64,000 bases of DNA, taken from contig NC_058339.1 of NCBI RefSeq assembly GCF_905475395.1, forward strand, positions 38,759,172-38,823,171, read 5' to 3'. The position numbers and the translations under genes were made by a program. Source of the stretch: Chrysoperla carnea (taxonomy: Eukaryota > Arthropoda > Insecta > Neuroptera > Chrysopidae). This document shows, one piece after another, positions 1 to 12,783 of the stretch; positions within the stretch are counted from its first letter, which is position 1; each line of letters starts with the position of its first letter. The notes under the pieces are model-generated. The model searched no databases, was not told the DNA's origin, and was given only the letters and a program-made list of their open reading frames with translations.

Positions 1-1135
1 AAGGTTGACTACACAGAACATGAAATATATGAATTCCATCTTCTGGGTAGTCTATCTTAAGAACAAATTGTTCGCTTTTTTTTTTTTAAATCATGGTTGA
101 AGTGAGATGTATGCTAGTTAACATGGTAGAGTTAATTGTAATATTGGGAATCGTTAATAAAAGTAGAAAATTGCAAATATCTCAGTGAATATTAAAGTTA
201 TAGAAAGAAATTATCAAATGGATCACAACGTTTATAAAGCATCGCATATAAAAAAACAAATTTCGAATAATTTCCGGAAACTCCATTTTTCTTATTGTAA
301 AACTTTTAATCAAATAACTTTGAATTAATCGACAATCTTAAAATAAATTTGTCAACTATTTTGTATAGCAAAGAGTATTTTATAAGCAAGATGTGAATTA
401 CCAAATTTGTTAGATAATAAAAGATCAATGAAATTGTCTTTGAAGAATGATAATGTCGATGTTTGATGGTACGTATTATGTTAAATATGTAGTTATAATA
501 TGTATATGAGCTTTAAGGGAAAATAAATTCTTTTATCTAAAGTATATGAAGCAATATTTGTATAAAGTATTTTAATGTATATAAATAGTCACGGACTATA
601 TTTTATAAACGTCCATTCAAACCATCATCTTTTTTTACATTTTAACTGCAACATAAATTCATTCCCGGTAAATAAATCCTTTTTGTGAAGTATTATGCAA
701 GTAGAAAATGTCAAGCCAACTAACTATTCTAGGATATGGCAGGTCAAAAAATCCATGAACCCTAACTTTCTGCCGCGTAGTAAATAAGCTCCTGAGTCGA
801 TGTGTAGCATTTTTTCTCATGGAATATATACATGGCGAAACGGCTATTTTCAAGATAGAAGAGATGTAAGCATCTGAGGAAAAAAGTGAACACTAGCGGT
901 TTGAAAGTAACGGTAAGTCAAAGCATTATTTTTTATAAACCAGTAAAAAAAGTGGCAGGCAAAACTTATGGTGATGACTAACCCAATAAACTCAAGTACT
1001 CAAGTGGACGTCAAAAAACTTAATATAGTTACTTAAAATATTAGTCGCATGAAATAATTAGTGGAACTAAATAATTAATTGGACTAAATTAAAGTTAATG
1101 ACCAAATGAATAATAATGTTCAATACATCGAAAAT

Positions 1136-1200
1136 AAATGGTGGAAGCGCAGATAATATGTTGTATATACATGACTTGTATATACTTGACTTAGCTAAAA
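1136..1200 (+). repeat. Family A fragment with the conserved ATG block
   Basis: The stretch around ATGGTGGAAGCGCAGATAA matches the most conserved block of a repeat also found near 10.9, 30.0, 41.4 and 50.7 kb. Only this block can be matched; the surroundings have decayed or belong to something else. Confidence 0.5.
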
Positions 1201-3583
1201 ATTATCGATGTGAATTCGATTTAAAAAATATTTATTTTTATTTGTGTAAGTTTGGTCTTTATGGTATTGGATAATGCTAGGAACAGGAAAAATTAGTTTT
1301 GGTACGGAATACCAAAATAAAATTTTTAAATATTAAAATGAATAAAATATGTATAAAATGGTGACATTTATTACATGAAAATATCAGTAATAATTTATAA
1401 TAATATTATGCTGTTTGTTATGGGAATTTTGAAAAAGAAAGTTTTTTGAATTCATTAAAAAACATTCAGAATATTATTAAATTATTATTCACAATTTTTT
1501 TTATTTAAAATAAACAAAAATCTGTTAATTCTAGAATTTTTATAACTAATTTAACAATAAGAAGTTTTAAAATAACTTTGAAATTTAAAAAACAGAAAAC
1601 TATTCATGAAATTCAATTTTTGCTGTAATTTAAAGTACATACATACTAATGATTCGAAAGCTTTTATAAAGATACAAAACAGAAAGTTTTCTCCTGAATT
1701 TGGATGTTATTATCATTCTTAAGTTTTTATATATCTAAAGCAGGAAAAATTTTCAAATATTTGAAGACCGCATATTGTGCCGCAAGATTCATTCATCGTT
1801 TAAGATTATGGGTTTATTGAAAATTTCAATTATGTTGGATTTTTCAAAAGAAAATTTAGATAATAATTTAATTAGTAAATTACTAATTTCTTATGCAACT
1901 CACTAATCTCTCTACTTCTTCCCATAAATGTTACAATAAAAAGAATAGAAGTACAAGAGGGAAGATATTGAAATGTTGCAAGATCAGATTTAACTCTAAG
2001 AAATAGGTACATTAAATGAGATACTAAAGACAATTTATTCTTGGGATTCTGTTAAAGTTCAAAGAAAATAATAAAAGAATCGGATAAATTGGAAGTTTTG
2101 CATTATTTAATAATGCAGATGTATTGTCCTAAATAATGAATACTAATTTGACTGGGATTGGAAGTTAAAAATTGATTTTCTGCCTTCGATTATCGTTTTT
2201 ACAAGAAAATAATCAATTTTATATTTTTGGAATTGTAAAATATTGAATGTTAGAAAAACTGCATTCTCTTACAACTTAATTCAAAATAATTAGTCTGCTT
2301 GGGAATGATACTAAATTTCGAGGGCTGAAACATTGTAAAATAGGCATAGCTTAGATTGAGATTTTGTATCTTACAATTTAATTAGCTAGAAATAAGGAGT
2401 AAGTTTTTCAAGAGCTTTTGTATTGCGGCTGTAGAAGTTGTATAGTATGTATATACGACCGTGCTTTACACTAATATCCTCCATGTTTTACAAACGATTT
2501 CGTCGGCTTGAATATTTGATCCCAATTTTCTACCTATCAAGGTAAAAACTACGAAAATTTCTCTATGAGATTAGGCTTTATTGCAATGACGGTCTAGGTG
2601 TGACACATTTGTGATACTTGGGTCACCCCCATAGGATGCAGTCATTTCTGGAATTATTTGAAACTGTCCAGTCTTTCATTGCAAGAGCTGAAGAGTGACA
2701 GGGTAAAGAGTTTTTGTTTCATTCCCCTCGTAACTGTGACAGCTCCTGAAGTAATCGTGTTTCACTTTTAGGTCCATATCTGTGAGGTTAACTTTGTGTA
2801 ATATCTGTATTCCATAAATAATCTGAATTCAAGTTCAATTAAATAAAATATAATTTTAATTCGTGTAAACTAAGCCAATAAATGGATCATGGGAAATACT
2901 TTAAAAATGTTTGTTTAACGTAATCAACATTACTATACTAGAAGACTACATTCCATACTGGTGCAACAATTCGTAACCAGTTCGCTAGATGTATGATATT
3001 CACATCTCTCTTTCTCACTTCATGCACTCACTCTGTTTTACTCGCTATTTAAATTGTTAGCTTTTTTGTTTTTTTTTTCCTTTTTCTTTTTGTTTCTTAT
3101 TTGTATTAGAAAACAATTTTAAGTGGCATCTTATTATGGACGGACTACACCGTGTATGTATAATACGGTGGTGTTTCAAAAAACAAAAGGGGTGGGGATT
3201 ACTAATAATAATGTATATATTCATGAAAGTGAACCGGTAGATAGACTTTATATAGTTATAGAGTTCTTTTAGTCCTCAGGGTTGTCAGGTGATTATTATG
3301 ACAATAATTAGTTTTCTTTTTTTTCAAAACTTAATATGCCTTCGATACGATCCGAATAGGTCTTCGACCTATGGACACATATTTTTATAATTACTTCTTG
3401 GTGGATGGTGTATACTTTGCAGTATTACGTATATGTGCAAAGTTAAAATCTTCTTGGGAGCTCTAAAATAAGAGAAAAACACGTGCAAATTAGGAAAGAT
3501 ACAAATGGAGCTTCTTCCTGCAAAAACTATCTTTTAAAAAATGAACGCGGCTAGAGGATTGAGCAGTGGGACATCATGATTGA

Positions 3584-3640
3584 TAATCAAGACCAAGACC
3601 AAGACTCGAAGATAGAAAATCAAAGTCTGGCAAGATCAAG
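3584..3640 (+). repeat. Short CAAGACC-type repeat patch
   Basis: Repeated CAAGACC/CAAGACT words occur within about 50 bases. Similar word use appears near the window end (63825-63990) and, as CAAGCCT/CAAGGT, near 4290-4410. This looks like a low-complexity or satellite-derived relic; no element boundaries are visible. Confidence 0.35.
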
Positions 3641-3844
3641 ACAGTAGTCTGATTAATTTTCGTTATGTCGAATCGCATTTTCTATAATTAAAGCCAAATC
3701 AGGCTTCTTTGTGTAGTCTTAAGATATAAAGATCGCCACCCCATCATCACTGGTCTGTAAGAAGTAAAATTTACAAAATTTAAAAAACCCATGAATTTTT
3801 CAGGTACAGGTAATGAATTTTTCAGGTACAGTAGGTAAAAAAAA

Positions 3845-3946
3845 ATCCAAATAGGTTCCACTGTTTAGGCGCTACCTTGCCACAGATAGATAGACACTCA
3901 TAGCGGTTAAACTTATAAACACTCCTTTTTTTGATTCGGGGATTAA
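3845..3946 (-). repeat. Family I repeat, minus orientation
   Basis: Read on the minus strand this stretch runs CCCCGAATC, a run of A, GGAGTGTTTATAAG, then a pyrimidine/GT-rich stretch and TGGCAAGGTAGCGCCTAAAC. The same order of blocks is seen on the plus strand at 51838-51960 and partly at 53405-53530. Repeats of this look are widespread in insect genomes; I cannot assign a transposon class. Confidence 0.6.
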
Positions 3947-6084
3947 AAAGAAACTTGAATGAAACTTTCAAGAACATGTAATACGCCATCTTCGCTGGAT
4001 TTTCTCGTTTACTTTTTCGATGTGAAACCTGTTAGGTCAATTTTAAAAATATTTTCATGTTCTGAAATACTAAATGATTTAAATATTTATCACAAGCAAA
4101 ATTGTCAAAAATGATTTTGGTTTTATTATATCAATGAACACAAAGAGAAGATATAGGCCTAGGCTTCAAGGCTCACCTCACCATTGATCATAACCAATAA
4201 TCGAGCAGTTTCTGGACGGATTTCAATAGTGGATGAAGTTATATCAAACGAAAAAATGAAGTTATTAGCTTAGCCTTACTTTGGCAGCCTCTGCTCAAGC
4301 CTCGACCAAAGTTAGTAAATCCAATCTAGATTTTCCAATCCTTGCCCAAGAAATAGTAAACCAAATATTGGTTTACCAAGCCTTTTTTAAGCCTTGATCA
4401 AGGTAAATAAATCAAGAGACCAACATACAGCATATGAATTCATTGGAAATTATGGCTCGGTCGATTTGATTGAGACTTCATCAAGGTGTGGAATAACAAG
4501 GCTACATCGTTCAATACTTGCACAATCTTGATTCTATCAAGCTTTGAATTTGCTATTTGGGTTGCTACATCTTTGCACTCAAAATATATTATCGTCGTAA
4601 TCAATATATCCACATAAAAACTCAATTAATTTATTCCCATATATTAAATTAAATGAAACATTCAAAATTCATAAAATTTTATATACACTAACATACTATA
4701 ATTATTTTTTATTTGATATAAAATTGTTTTAAATAAATTTATAAAATATTTAAAATAAATAAGCTATACAAAAAAGATAAAACAATTCTAATAAAGAGGA
4801 CAGTGGTCATAATCGTACCCTTAGCTTTAAAGTCGAGTATTGACTTGTCTGCAAGTTCCCGAGTAAAAAAATCATTTATAAACAATTATTATTAATATTT
4901 TCGATGTCTATTAAAATGCACCGAAAAGTAACATTTTGACAACCGCTTTCTGTCGTCATCACCCTTATCCTAAATAGTACACCAGCATTTTAGTCAAAGG
5001 AACACATTGACCTCAAAAATCAATTTTTCATAGTTAGTTAAGTTAATAATGCACAGTTAATTAAGTTTAGTTAATAACGCACAGTTAATAATAAATTTTT
5101 TTGTTGATTTGACAAAACATGCACAAAAAATAAATAAAAACTCATCAATAATGAATATATTTTATATATTTAGAATAGGATTTAAATGTAATTTTTTAAA
5201 CAGTACGTTCTGTATTGGTACGAATTAAGAAACATTATAATAAGTACTATTTAAACAAAATTAAGGTAATCTTTATAATTAATTAAAAATATTGCATGAA
5301 ATTCATCTTATCAAATTGTAAAATGATCGTAGTTTTTATAAAAATGTAGAAAAAAATATCAATATTCTTGCTGTTAAAATATGTTACACTAGCTCGAGCC
5401 CTGATAAATTTCTCTCCCGTGGCTAAAAACAACACATAACAAATTTCGTAGAAAAGGGGCGAAAAAATCAAAAGTTCTTGAGAGGTACGATTTAAGCAAC
5501 GATACGCAAATGCTACTCTCCCCTATATTGTTAATACAATATGATGGCAATGGTATAAAATAAAAATAAAATATAGAAATAATAATAATATTTATATATA
5601 AATATAAATATAAATATCAATGATGATGATAATATTTAATATTGTTTATTAAATTACATTTTTTTGTTAAATTGAATGAAAGACCATAAAAAATAAAAGA
5701 AACAAATATGATATGAAAAACAACATACAGACGCATAACATTACAATACTTTTATATTTTATATTATACATATTATATTATTATACATATCTAATAAATA
5801 TATTATGTTTTGGTGTGTACGATCTAAAACTGTATATTGTTTTTAATCTACTATCTGATTGTTAATCATGAAATAACTGGTAGTTGATGAATATAATTTG
5901 ATATTGTCATGAGTTGACAAATCCTCGAAAAAATGAGAAATTTGCGTTAAATCGAAATCCGGGAAAATGTTAATGGTCGGATAAGAGTTACTTCTATAAA
6001 ACTTCAATCAATTTTCCACCCTCACTTTTCTAAACTGATAGCTGCTGTTTGAATTTTAGGAGTGAAAGAAATTACCTATAGGGC
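3947..6084. other. AT-rich DNA without a recognised gene
   Basis: No gene is supported. Contents are A/T-rich unique sequence, a (CAAGCCT)-like degenerate patch at 4290-4410 and an ATA/TATAAA microsatellite-like run at 5575-5640. Short minus-strand frames at 4440 and 5283 have no recognisable motif. Confidence 0.6.
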
Positions 6085-6210
6085 TATCCTATATATTATT
6101 ACGCTAGCAAGTTTTGTTTCTGTCCTAAACTTATCATTCTTATTCTTATCAAATTATATAATTCACCCCTCATTTTCAAGCTTATTATATCTACGTTTGA
6201 CGAAAAATAT
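6085..6210 (+). repeat. Family K repeat, copy 1
   Basis: This stretch aligns with 8155-8275: both run ATC(C/T)TATATATTA(C), a GTTTCTGTC/GTTTGTCTGTC block, TTCTTACTCTTTTATCAAATT-like sequence, and a block around TCATTTCAAG before GAAAAAT. Two diverged copies 2 kb apart in the same orientation indicate a dispersed repeat. No ends or coding capacity are visible. Confidence 0.55.
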
Positions 6211-6774
6211 ACTCACGGTTTAAAATTGTATCGCTTAGGAAAAAAAGGTTTTAAATGTATGGCTTAGGAAAAAACACGCTAGACAAATAATTTGAACAAA
6301 AAATTTAGAAAAAAAAATCATTCACTGTACTTCTATAATTCAAGATGGTAGCCACCTTTTTTGGAATACATTCAGAATGTATTATTATGCAATAAATTAG
6401 TACTGTTTGGCTAAGTGTCGTACAAATGAAATCGAACCAGGGTATCTTGGATTCATTCCATGCGTCATAACCAATTGGACCATATATGTACTCTCTAGGC
6501 ATAATATGTAACATTATATTTTAAATTATAATGATAGTTTATCAAAGAATATAAAGTAAGTGTGATGGAAGCACAACTTTTGAAAATTTTGAAGATATTC
6601 TAGCAAGAGTTAAAAATAGAATTTATTATAAAAGATATTTCAATACTATACAAAAAGAAACTGCCAGATGCTGATTTTTTCGAATTATTAGCCATTTTCG
6701 TAGATATTAAACGGACTGCTGATCGTTTTAAAAAAATTGTTGAATGGACGATTGGAATCAGCTTTTAAAATTTG
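6211..6774. other. Unassigned AT-rich DNA; possible decayed coding flank
   Basis: No gene is recognised. Between 6564 and 6774, just outside the inverted duplication, the plus strand shows fairly long stop-poor stretches (for example one from the ATG at 6564 containing one early stop), suggesting the duplicated block may once have been part of a longer coding sequence. This is inference only. Confidence 0.3.
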
Positions 6775-7302
6775 ATAACACAGTAATTATAGAACGTGGG
6801 ACAGAAAGAGTACTTTGTTATATGATTAATACATACTTGAAACCTCGCAAGTGGCTTTCTTTTGGTGAGTCTATCAAACTTATCTCTACTGCTTTTTTCG
6901 AAAGTGCTGCTTTTACAAATGAGTATCACGGCATATTTAAGCTATCGGTCTGAAAAACCACTTGATAACATTAATAATTATTAACTGATGAACTTGGCTA
7001 TCATCTCGAACATGCCGTACTTAAGTATTTTTGTTTTGAATGCTTAAATGGTTCACTTTTGCTTAATTTTTTAATAAAATTAGTAATGTTATCAAGTGAT
7101 CATAGTGTCCGACAAATTCTATGCCGCGTTATTTCGGACTGATAGGTTAAATATGCCGTTATCATGCTGAAGCACTTTTGAAAAAAACGTGCAGAGAAGT
7201 TTGCTAGACTCGCCAAAAGGAAGCCACTCACGAAGTTTTAAGTATGTATTAATTATTTAACAAAGCACTTTTTCTATCCCACGGTCAATTACATCTATAA
7301 CA
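6775..7302. repeat. Inverted duplication with coding-like arms
   Basis: The left arm (6775-6972) and the reverse complement of the right arm (7085-7302) align over about 200 bases, separated by a 112-base spacer; the inner edge is CTTGATAACATT / AATGTTATCAAG. The left arm carries a 69-codon plus-strand frame beginning at 6744, and the complement of the right arm gives a related reading (shared W-L-x-F-G-E-S and related residues), broken by a stop and length differences. It may be a diverged gene or transposon fragment duplicated head to head. I do not recognise the protein. Confidence 0.65.
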
Positions 7303-8154
7303 AATATAATAATTGTCTATACAAAATAATTATACGGTAATTTAATATCGGCAAGACCTACTGAATGAAGAAAAATTTTTTAAAATGTGCAGTGTGGTTG
7401 ACCACACATTCATTGCATAGGGTGATGATCCTTCCTCTTTACCTTCATTAAACGCCAGTATAGGAGGGATCTTTTCCTTTTAATAATAGGGTTCCTAAAA
7501 AGAATTAAGACATAAAGTAGGTATTGAAAACTATTTCCTGTATAAAACAATACAAATGTTTGTACCACTAATATATAATATGGAATTCATAAATTAAATA
7601 ACATAAAAAATGATGGTATATATTTAAGTATATATTATATATATTAGAGTTAAGGTACCTACCTAAATCCTATATAACTATATATATAGGTTCCTATATA
7701 ATATAATACAAGTTATGTTGTAATTGACAACCCTTGATGGGAACTGTGCCACCCAGGTGCTTAGTTCTCTTTAAAGTTTGTTTTTGTTCTGTTATGTTTG
7801 TTTGTTAATGATTTGAGTAGTGAGGCGCACTCTTTTATAAAAGAACGAAAAGAATTATGAGAAACAATAGAGCAAACTAACAACATATAACAACAACTAT
7901 GCATATAAATATATTAGAAGAGTATATCAAACCAACTTTTATAACATTATATATATATATATATATATTTGATATGAAATGATTTATTATGTTTTATGTT
8001 ATATTATGTATTGAAGTTGCTTGCGTCACATACATGAAATTTGTGTTATTAGAGTGCTTTTGGCATGTGATATGTTCTTATAATACCATTTTTCATGGAC
8101 TCAAAGTTCAAAGATTTTTCAAATCTTAATTGTAATATGGCTAAATGCATAAAA
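7303..8154. other. Unassigned DNA with AT microsatellite
   Basis: No gene seen. There is a short palindrome GTGTGGT-TG-ACCACAC at 7392-7407, several TATATA clusters at 7620-7700, and an (AT) run of about 10 units at 7948-7969. Confidence 0.55.
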
Positions 8155-8275
8155 TATCTTATATATTACTTCTATAGCCTGTTTGTCTGTCACATAGCGA
8201 TATCTTTCTTACTCTTTTATCAAATTCCATAATTTACTCTTCATTTCAAGGTTATCGTGCTGACTAATGAGGAAA
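8155..8275 (+). repeat. Family K repeat, copy 2
   Basis: This is the second copy of the repeat at 6085-6210, same orientation. It keeps the CTGTTTGTCTGTCACA block better than copy 1. No ends or target duplications could be defined. Confidence 0.55.
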
Positions 8276-10609
8276 AATAAAATCACGCTCAAAATTGCCC
8301 CACTTCTCTCAAATTTGAGATTTGAAAATTTTTCTAACCCGCCAAAATAACTCCAAGAGTAGCCAAATTAAGTGTAATTTTGAAGAGGCGAACATGTTAT
8401 GAATAAAACAGTTTTTATCGATGCTCTCCTAATACTGAATGTAGTAAACAAGTAGCGAAGTAAAGAGTAAGTTTATTACGATAATTTTGATATCAAATTG
8501 AACTAACTATATTTAAAACATGTTCTCTTAATACTAATTTAAGCAAGAGCCACGAGTTAGTATTATAATATCTATAATATAATTTTGGTAGGAAGTTCAA
8601 TTGAATGCATTGACCTGCGCCTCCACCAATTTCAAGACTCTTGTCACAACTAGTAGAAAGCTTACGATATTGCAGTATTGAAATATCTTAAGAGATTTTC
8701 ATCAAATAAGTCTTAGAATTGCGTTGGAATCGTTTATTTCGTTAAGAAGCTACAAAATTATAAATATTTTTAGAATAGTGACTCCTTGGGGCAAGAATTT
8801 TTCAAACAAAATTTACGTTTTTTTTTTTGCTGAAGAAAACCTTTTTTTTTATATGTGTTTATCACAGTCAACTTCTCGAAGCTATATCTTGTTTTAGGCT
8901 TTTACCTCTACTTCGTTAGCAGACTTAATCCATTTTTGAGTACACACGTATTTGGTTCTCCATAAAAATATAATACATAACAATCAAAAGATTTCACAAA
9001 TTTTTTACTAGGATTCGAATATCGCGCTGATTGTTTGAAGTTTATGTCCAAATCATATTAATTTGTAGCAAAGTCCATGCAACTAACGCTTCCACAAAAA
9101 TTGTATTACCTACTTGAATTGGGCCAGTTTGTGTATTTTTAGTTTCTTAAATCGGATAATGCTTAAAAATTAAAAATGCATAAAAGCAAAGCTACAAGTT
9201 AGGTTTTAAGTCGATTTAAAACAAAATTTAAGTGTAAGAAACAAGTCGGAAAATTTATAGTTCTATATTAAGAGTTGGATTTCATCGGTATTTTTAAGGA
9301 CTTCCAAAGCAAAATTTAAAAAAGTGAATGTAATAATGTCTCTAAAATAGAGAGTGGAATAATTTCTCGAAATAAGATGGAAAATATATGATTAATGATG
9401 ACTTTCATAGATCACTTTTTACCACTCTAAAATGATTCTACTATTATATAGCCTAGTATATATTGTAAACTTTTTCGTAGCCATATGCTAGGCATTAAGT
9501 CTAGCAAGTCTTTGTGGAATTGCCTTGCTCAGCGCTGCTCACTCAGCTCACATATCACAGTGCCAGTCCACCATCTTGAGAGAGTTTTATCTTTTAATAT
9601 TTTTTGTGTGTTGTTTAGTTTCATTCTTTAATTCCTGAAGGCACTGACTCTTTGAATGCACTGCATAACACATCTACACACATATAATATTGTATATGTA
9701 TGTATGTATATTAGTAGTTTACTTTGGTTGTTACTGTCAGGGTGGGCTCTTATGCGGTTCTTCTTTTGCTTCCAGCACCATCATTGACGATATCTCTCGC
9801 ACTGGGCGGCCCCCAAACAACAAATAACTCTCTTAAATCAATGAAATGATTAAAACTTTAAATTCAAATATTACTTCTAAGTGAAAAACACATTTCAAAC
9901 AGCGGCAAATGTTACAAAAAAAAACAAAAAAAACAATAGAATGTGTATTGGTCGTGGATACCTTCTGATAGGCTTTTGGACCTTTTCGTGGATGTTGATG
10001 GTTATTATTATGTCTTTGTTTTTATGTATATGTATGTATATTGGTTAAGTATTACCTGGTTCTAATGTGATGGCTGTAGACGTCATTTGAAGAAAAGATA
10101 ATCATTTCGGAGGATGACTAAGCAAGGAAGAAGTATGTGTATGTATAATAAAACCGATATGTGTTCAAAAACAACTCATCTTCAAAAGTAAACAATTTTC
10201 TCAGTATTGGTTTTTTAATGTTGCACTTAACTTCCGTTGATTTAAGCGTCTTGGGAAATCTTGTTTGTCTAAAGGATATTCTTAGAAGTAAAAAAACAGC
10301 AGAACGTCCTTTAACTGATGTTCTAAAAAATTCTTAAAAATTGTATCATTGAGAACTATTCAAGAGAAATGAACTTATTATCAAATTTAATTATTGGAAA
10401 TATCTGAAGAATAAACCCTTATTTTCATTGGCACAACTTCATTTCAAAAAATATCTTAAATTTGAAATTCTTGAAATTGACAAGCAAACAACTTTTATTA
10501 CAACAAGTTTACTTTAATCGACTTTAACTCAAAAGCTATTTAAGATGAAACAGCAATGTAGAGATTTTTAAACGTTAATAATTTATAAAATAAAACTTAG
10601 GCTAATCAT
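8276..10609. other. Unassigned DNA with a GC-richer patch at 9478-9830
   Basis: No gene is supported. The patch at 9478-9830 is GC-richer than its surroundings and includes CGCCCAGTGCGAGAGATATCG on the complement and a TATGTATG microsatellite near 9697. It could be a conserved noncoding or exonic remnant, but no ORF of note, splice pair or RNA hairpin convinced me. Confidence 0.45.
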
Positions 10610-10800
10610 AAATAGAATAGTTAAAAAAAATAAAAAAAAACGCTTTTTTAACTAGCTGAACTAAGAAGTAGAAAATAATTAAGTTAAAAAAAAAAAGTCG
10701 AGAAATTCAAAAAAATACTAGATTTCAATTATTGTAAATATTTTATTGACAGATATTGGTAAAAGTAAAGTCATTATGAAATATCTTAAAAAGGACTCCA
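10610..10800 (+). repeat. Family A, 3' part, forward
   Basis: The block AACGCTTTTTTAACTAGCTG, AACTAAGAAGTAGAAAATAA, then AGATTTCAATTATTGTAAAT and ATTGACAGATATTGG is shared, in reverse complement, with 48500-48660 over roughly 190 bases. It defines the 3' part of family A. No transposase or reverse transcriptase signature is present. Confidence 0.65.
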
Positions 10801-10884
10801 ATATTTTTTACGATAAAATCATTTTTTTCTTAATCACTCAATTTTTTTTAAACTATTATTTTTTTATCAAAAATTCAGTATAAA

Positions 10885-11040
10885 TATGGTGGAAGCGCAA
10901 GTAAATGTACATAACGAAATCGTTAATCCTGAAGATCCTGATCATGATAATCGAAAAAACCAAATAAATTAAATCACGTTCAAGTATTCCGTTACATTGA
11001 TACATATATACATATCAAGCTAATAAAAGCGTAATAAAAT
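10885..11040 (+). repeat. Family A copy with a 28-codon open frame
   Basis: Starts with ATGGTGGAAGCGCAAGTAAA. From this ATG (10889) a 28-codon frame runs to a TAA at 10973-10975 and includes the peptide IVNPEDPD. The same peptide can be read on the plus strand near 54960-54985 inside another family A copy, where residues on each side are also similar (DQHKRKN against DHDNRKN). Downstream, CGTTACATTGATACA and ATCAAGCTAATAAAAGCGT also match 55103-55137. The ATG block is in the opposite relative orientation in that copy, so modules have been rearranged. Confidence 0.55.
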
Positions 11041-12216
11041 AAAGCGTTGGCATAGGGAAAATTTTGGAAATAGTTAAACATAAGTTTTTTAAGAAAATGA
11101 AGAAGTAACGAATTTTTTATTTTTTTCATCCCCAAGAATAAAGAGGAAACGTTTCTGCGTATGAAACAGTTATTGAGTCTTTAATAGAAGTGTTTAGATT
11201 TGAAAGCTGATTTAATCGGGATAATTATAAGATATATTTTTAAGACTTTTAAATGATTATAAAATTTATTATATTTATAGTAAAAGCAAGTGAGGTATTT
11301 AACATATCGTATTATAAAAACTTTTAATTAAAAAACCAAATATTTTAAGTTTCCTGTTTTTTACAGCAGATTTCTTTAAAAAATTCTAATTTTCAATAAA
11401 TATATTTTGAGTATTTTCTTTTAAAAGCTGTATTTGGTTATACAAGAAGTGGTTTACGTTCGAAATCGATTATGAATTTAGCTCGATGAGTATGGTTTTT
11501 TTTTTTCTTTAGAAGTTTAACAGTTTTAGAAGTTTGTCTTTAATTGTGTTTCATATTCGATGAGCTCACTCCATTATCTTTGACTATCTACGAGGCACTT
11601 CCACTAACAGATCTGTCTTGGATACGTTAAATATTTTAGTCTGTGGTATCTTAAGTTTCTTCCAAAGGCGGATTAAGAAAAATTAATTAAAAGAGTGTCA
11701 CCCTTTTCATCACTGACAAACTGTTTAAAATAAAATTAAAGGTCTGTATACATTTATGATTTTACTAGAGCGAATCATTTTAATGCAAAAGTAAACATAT
11801 CGCAAAGACGTAATTTACTATAAAATGGAAGTAAGTATGATGTTATTATAATAAAAAAAATTTTTTAATACTTCTTTCTACAAGACATCTTGTTTCTTAT
11901 AGCATGTCATCATATTCTTTAATAATATGTTAATGTAATATCTTAAATAAAAATGATCATTCAAAAATAATATATATAATAAAAAAAAATTCTCCAAATA
12001 TATTTGTGGACGGTTTTTGGTTGTTTTTTATCCCTTTTCAAAAAAACATAAAAATCCTATTCCACATATCGACATATTTATTTGTGTGCATCTACATACC
12101 GAGTATTTCAAAATTTCACAACATTTTAGGAAAGTGTTCTTTAACTCAAAATAAGAAAAGAAGTTCGTATTTATAGATATTTACCCGAAAATAATTTATT
12201 ATCCAGAAATAGAAGA
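11041..12216. other. Unassigned AT-rich DNA
   Basis: I see nothing recognisable: A/T-rich sequence with homopolymer runs, no frame above 60 codons and no repeat copy I could match elsewhere in the window. Confidence 0.6.
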
Positions 12217-12783
12217 TTTTTATACCATGTATATGAAATATGCCCAGGTATACTAAGTTTAGTCCCAAGTTTGTAACACTTAAAAATATTAATTCTATGA
12301 ACAAAATTTTGGTATAGGTGTTCATAAAATCACCTAATTAGCGCATTTCCGGTTGTCTGGCTGTCTGTCGTCTGTCCGTCTGTCATCACGATTACACAAA
12401 AACGAAAAGAGATATCAAGCTGAAATTTTTATAGCGTGCTTTGGACGTAAAAAGTGAGCACGAGTTCGTGAATGAGCCACATAGGTCCATAAGACCCATC
12501 TTGCAAAAAGTTAGAGATAGAACAAAAGTTTAAATATACAAAATATTCCTTATAAAAAAGTAAACAACTTTTGTTTGAAACACTTTTTCGTAAACATCAC
12601 TGATTACCCGTGAGAGCGCAAATTATGCGCGAATTGTATAGTATGTATTATATGGGAATATCAGTTATATATGTATGACATATATATCAGGTATGAATGT
12701 GTAATGTGACAGAGTAATCAACACTGTCTATATATGGTATTTCAACAATTTACTCAATCAATTGTGTGTTTTCACTTGTTAAA
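12217..12783 (-). repeat. Family B, copy 1 (minus)
   Basis: In reverse complement this matches 36621-37177 and 43202-43750 nearly end to end: AAGTGAAAACA... AATTGA... at one end, GTAAACAGTGATGTTTACG, TTTTGTTCTATCTCTAAC, GACGGACAGACGACAG and CTAATTAGGTGATTTTATGA in the middle, and AAGCGTTACAAACTTGGGAC near a terminal CATGGTATAAAA. About 560 bases, no ORF, no obvious terminal inverted repeats. A non-autonomous dispersed element of unknown class. Confidence 0.75.

Larger units (their letters stand above)
1..3844. other. AT-rich DNA without a recognised gene
   Basis: I see no gene here. The longest open frame is 64 codons on the minus strand (659-853), in a slightly GC-richer patch with no recognisable domain. 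A family A scrap lies at 1136-1155 (ATGGTGGAAGCGCAGATAA). The rest is poly(A)/poly(T)-rich unassigned sequence. Confidence 0.6.

Noticed and set aside
9540..9570. miR-2-like TATCACAG seed in TATCACAGTGCCAGTCCACC
   Set aside because: No complementary arm at microRNA distance was found; only a 7-base match about 80 bases away.
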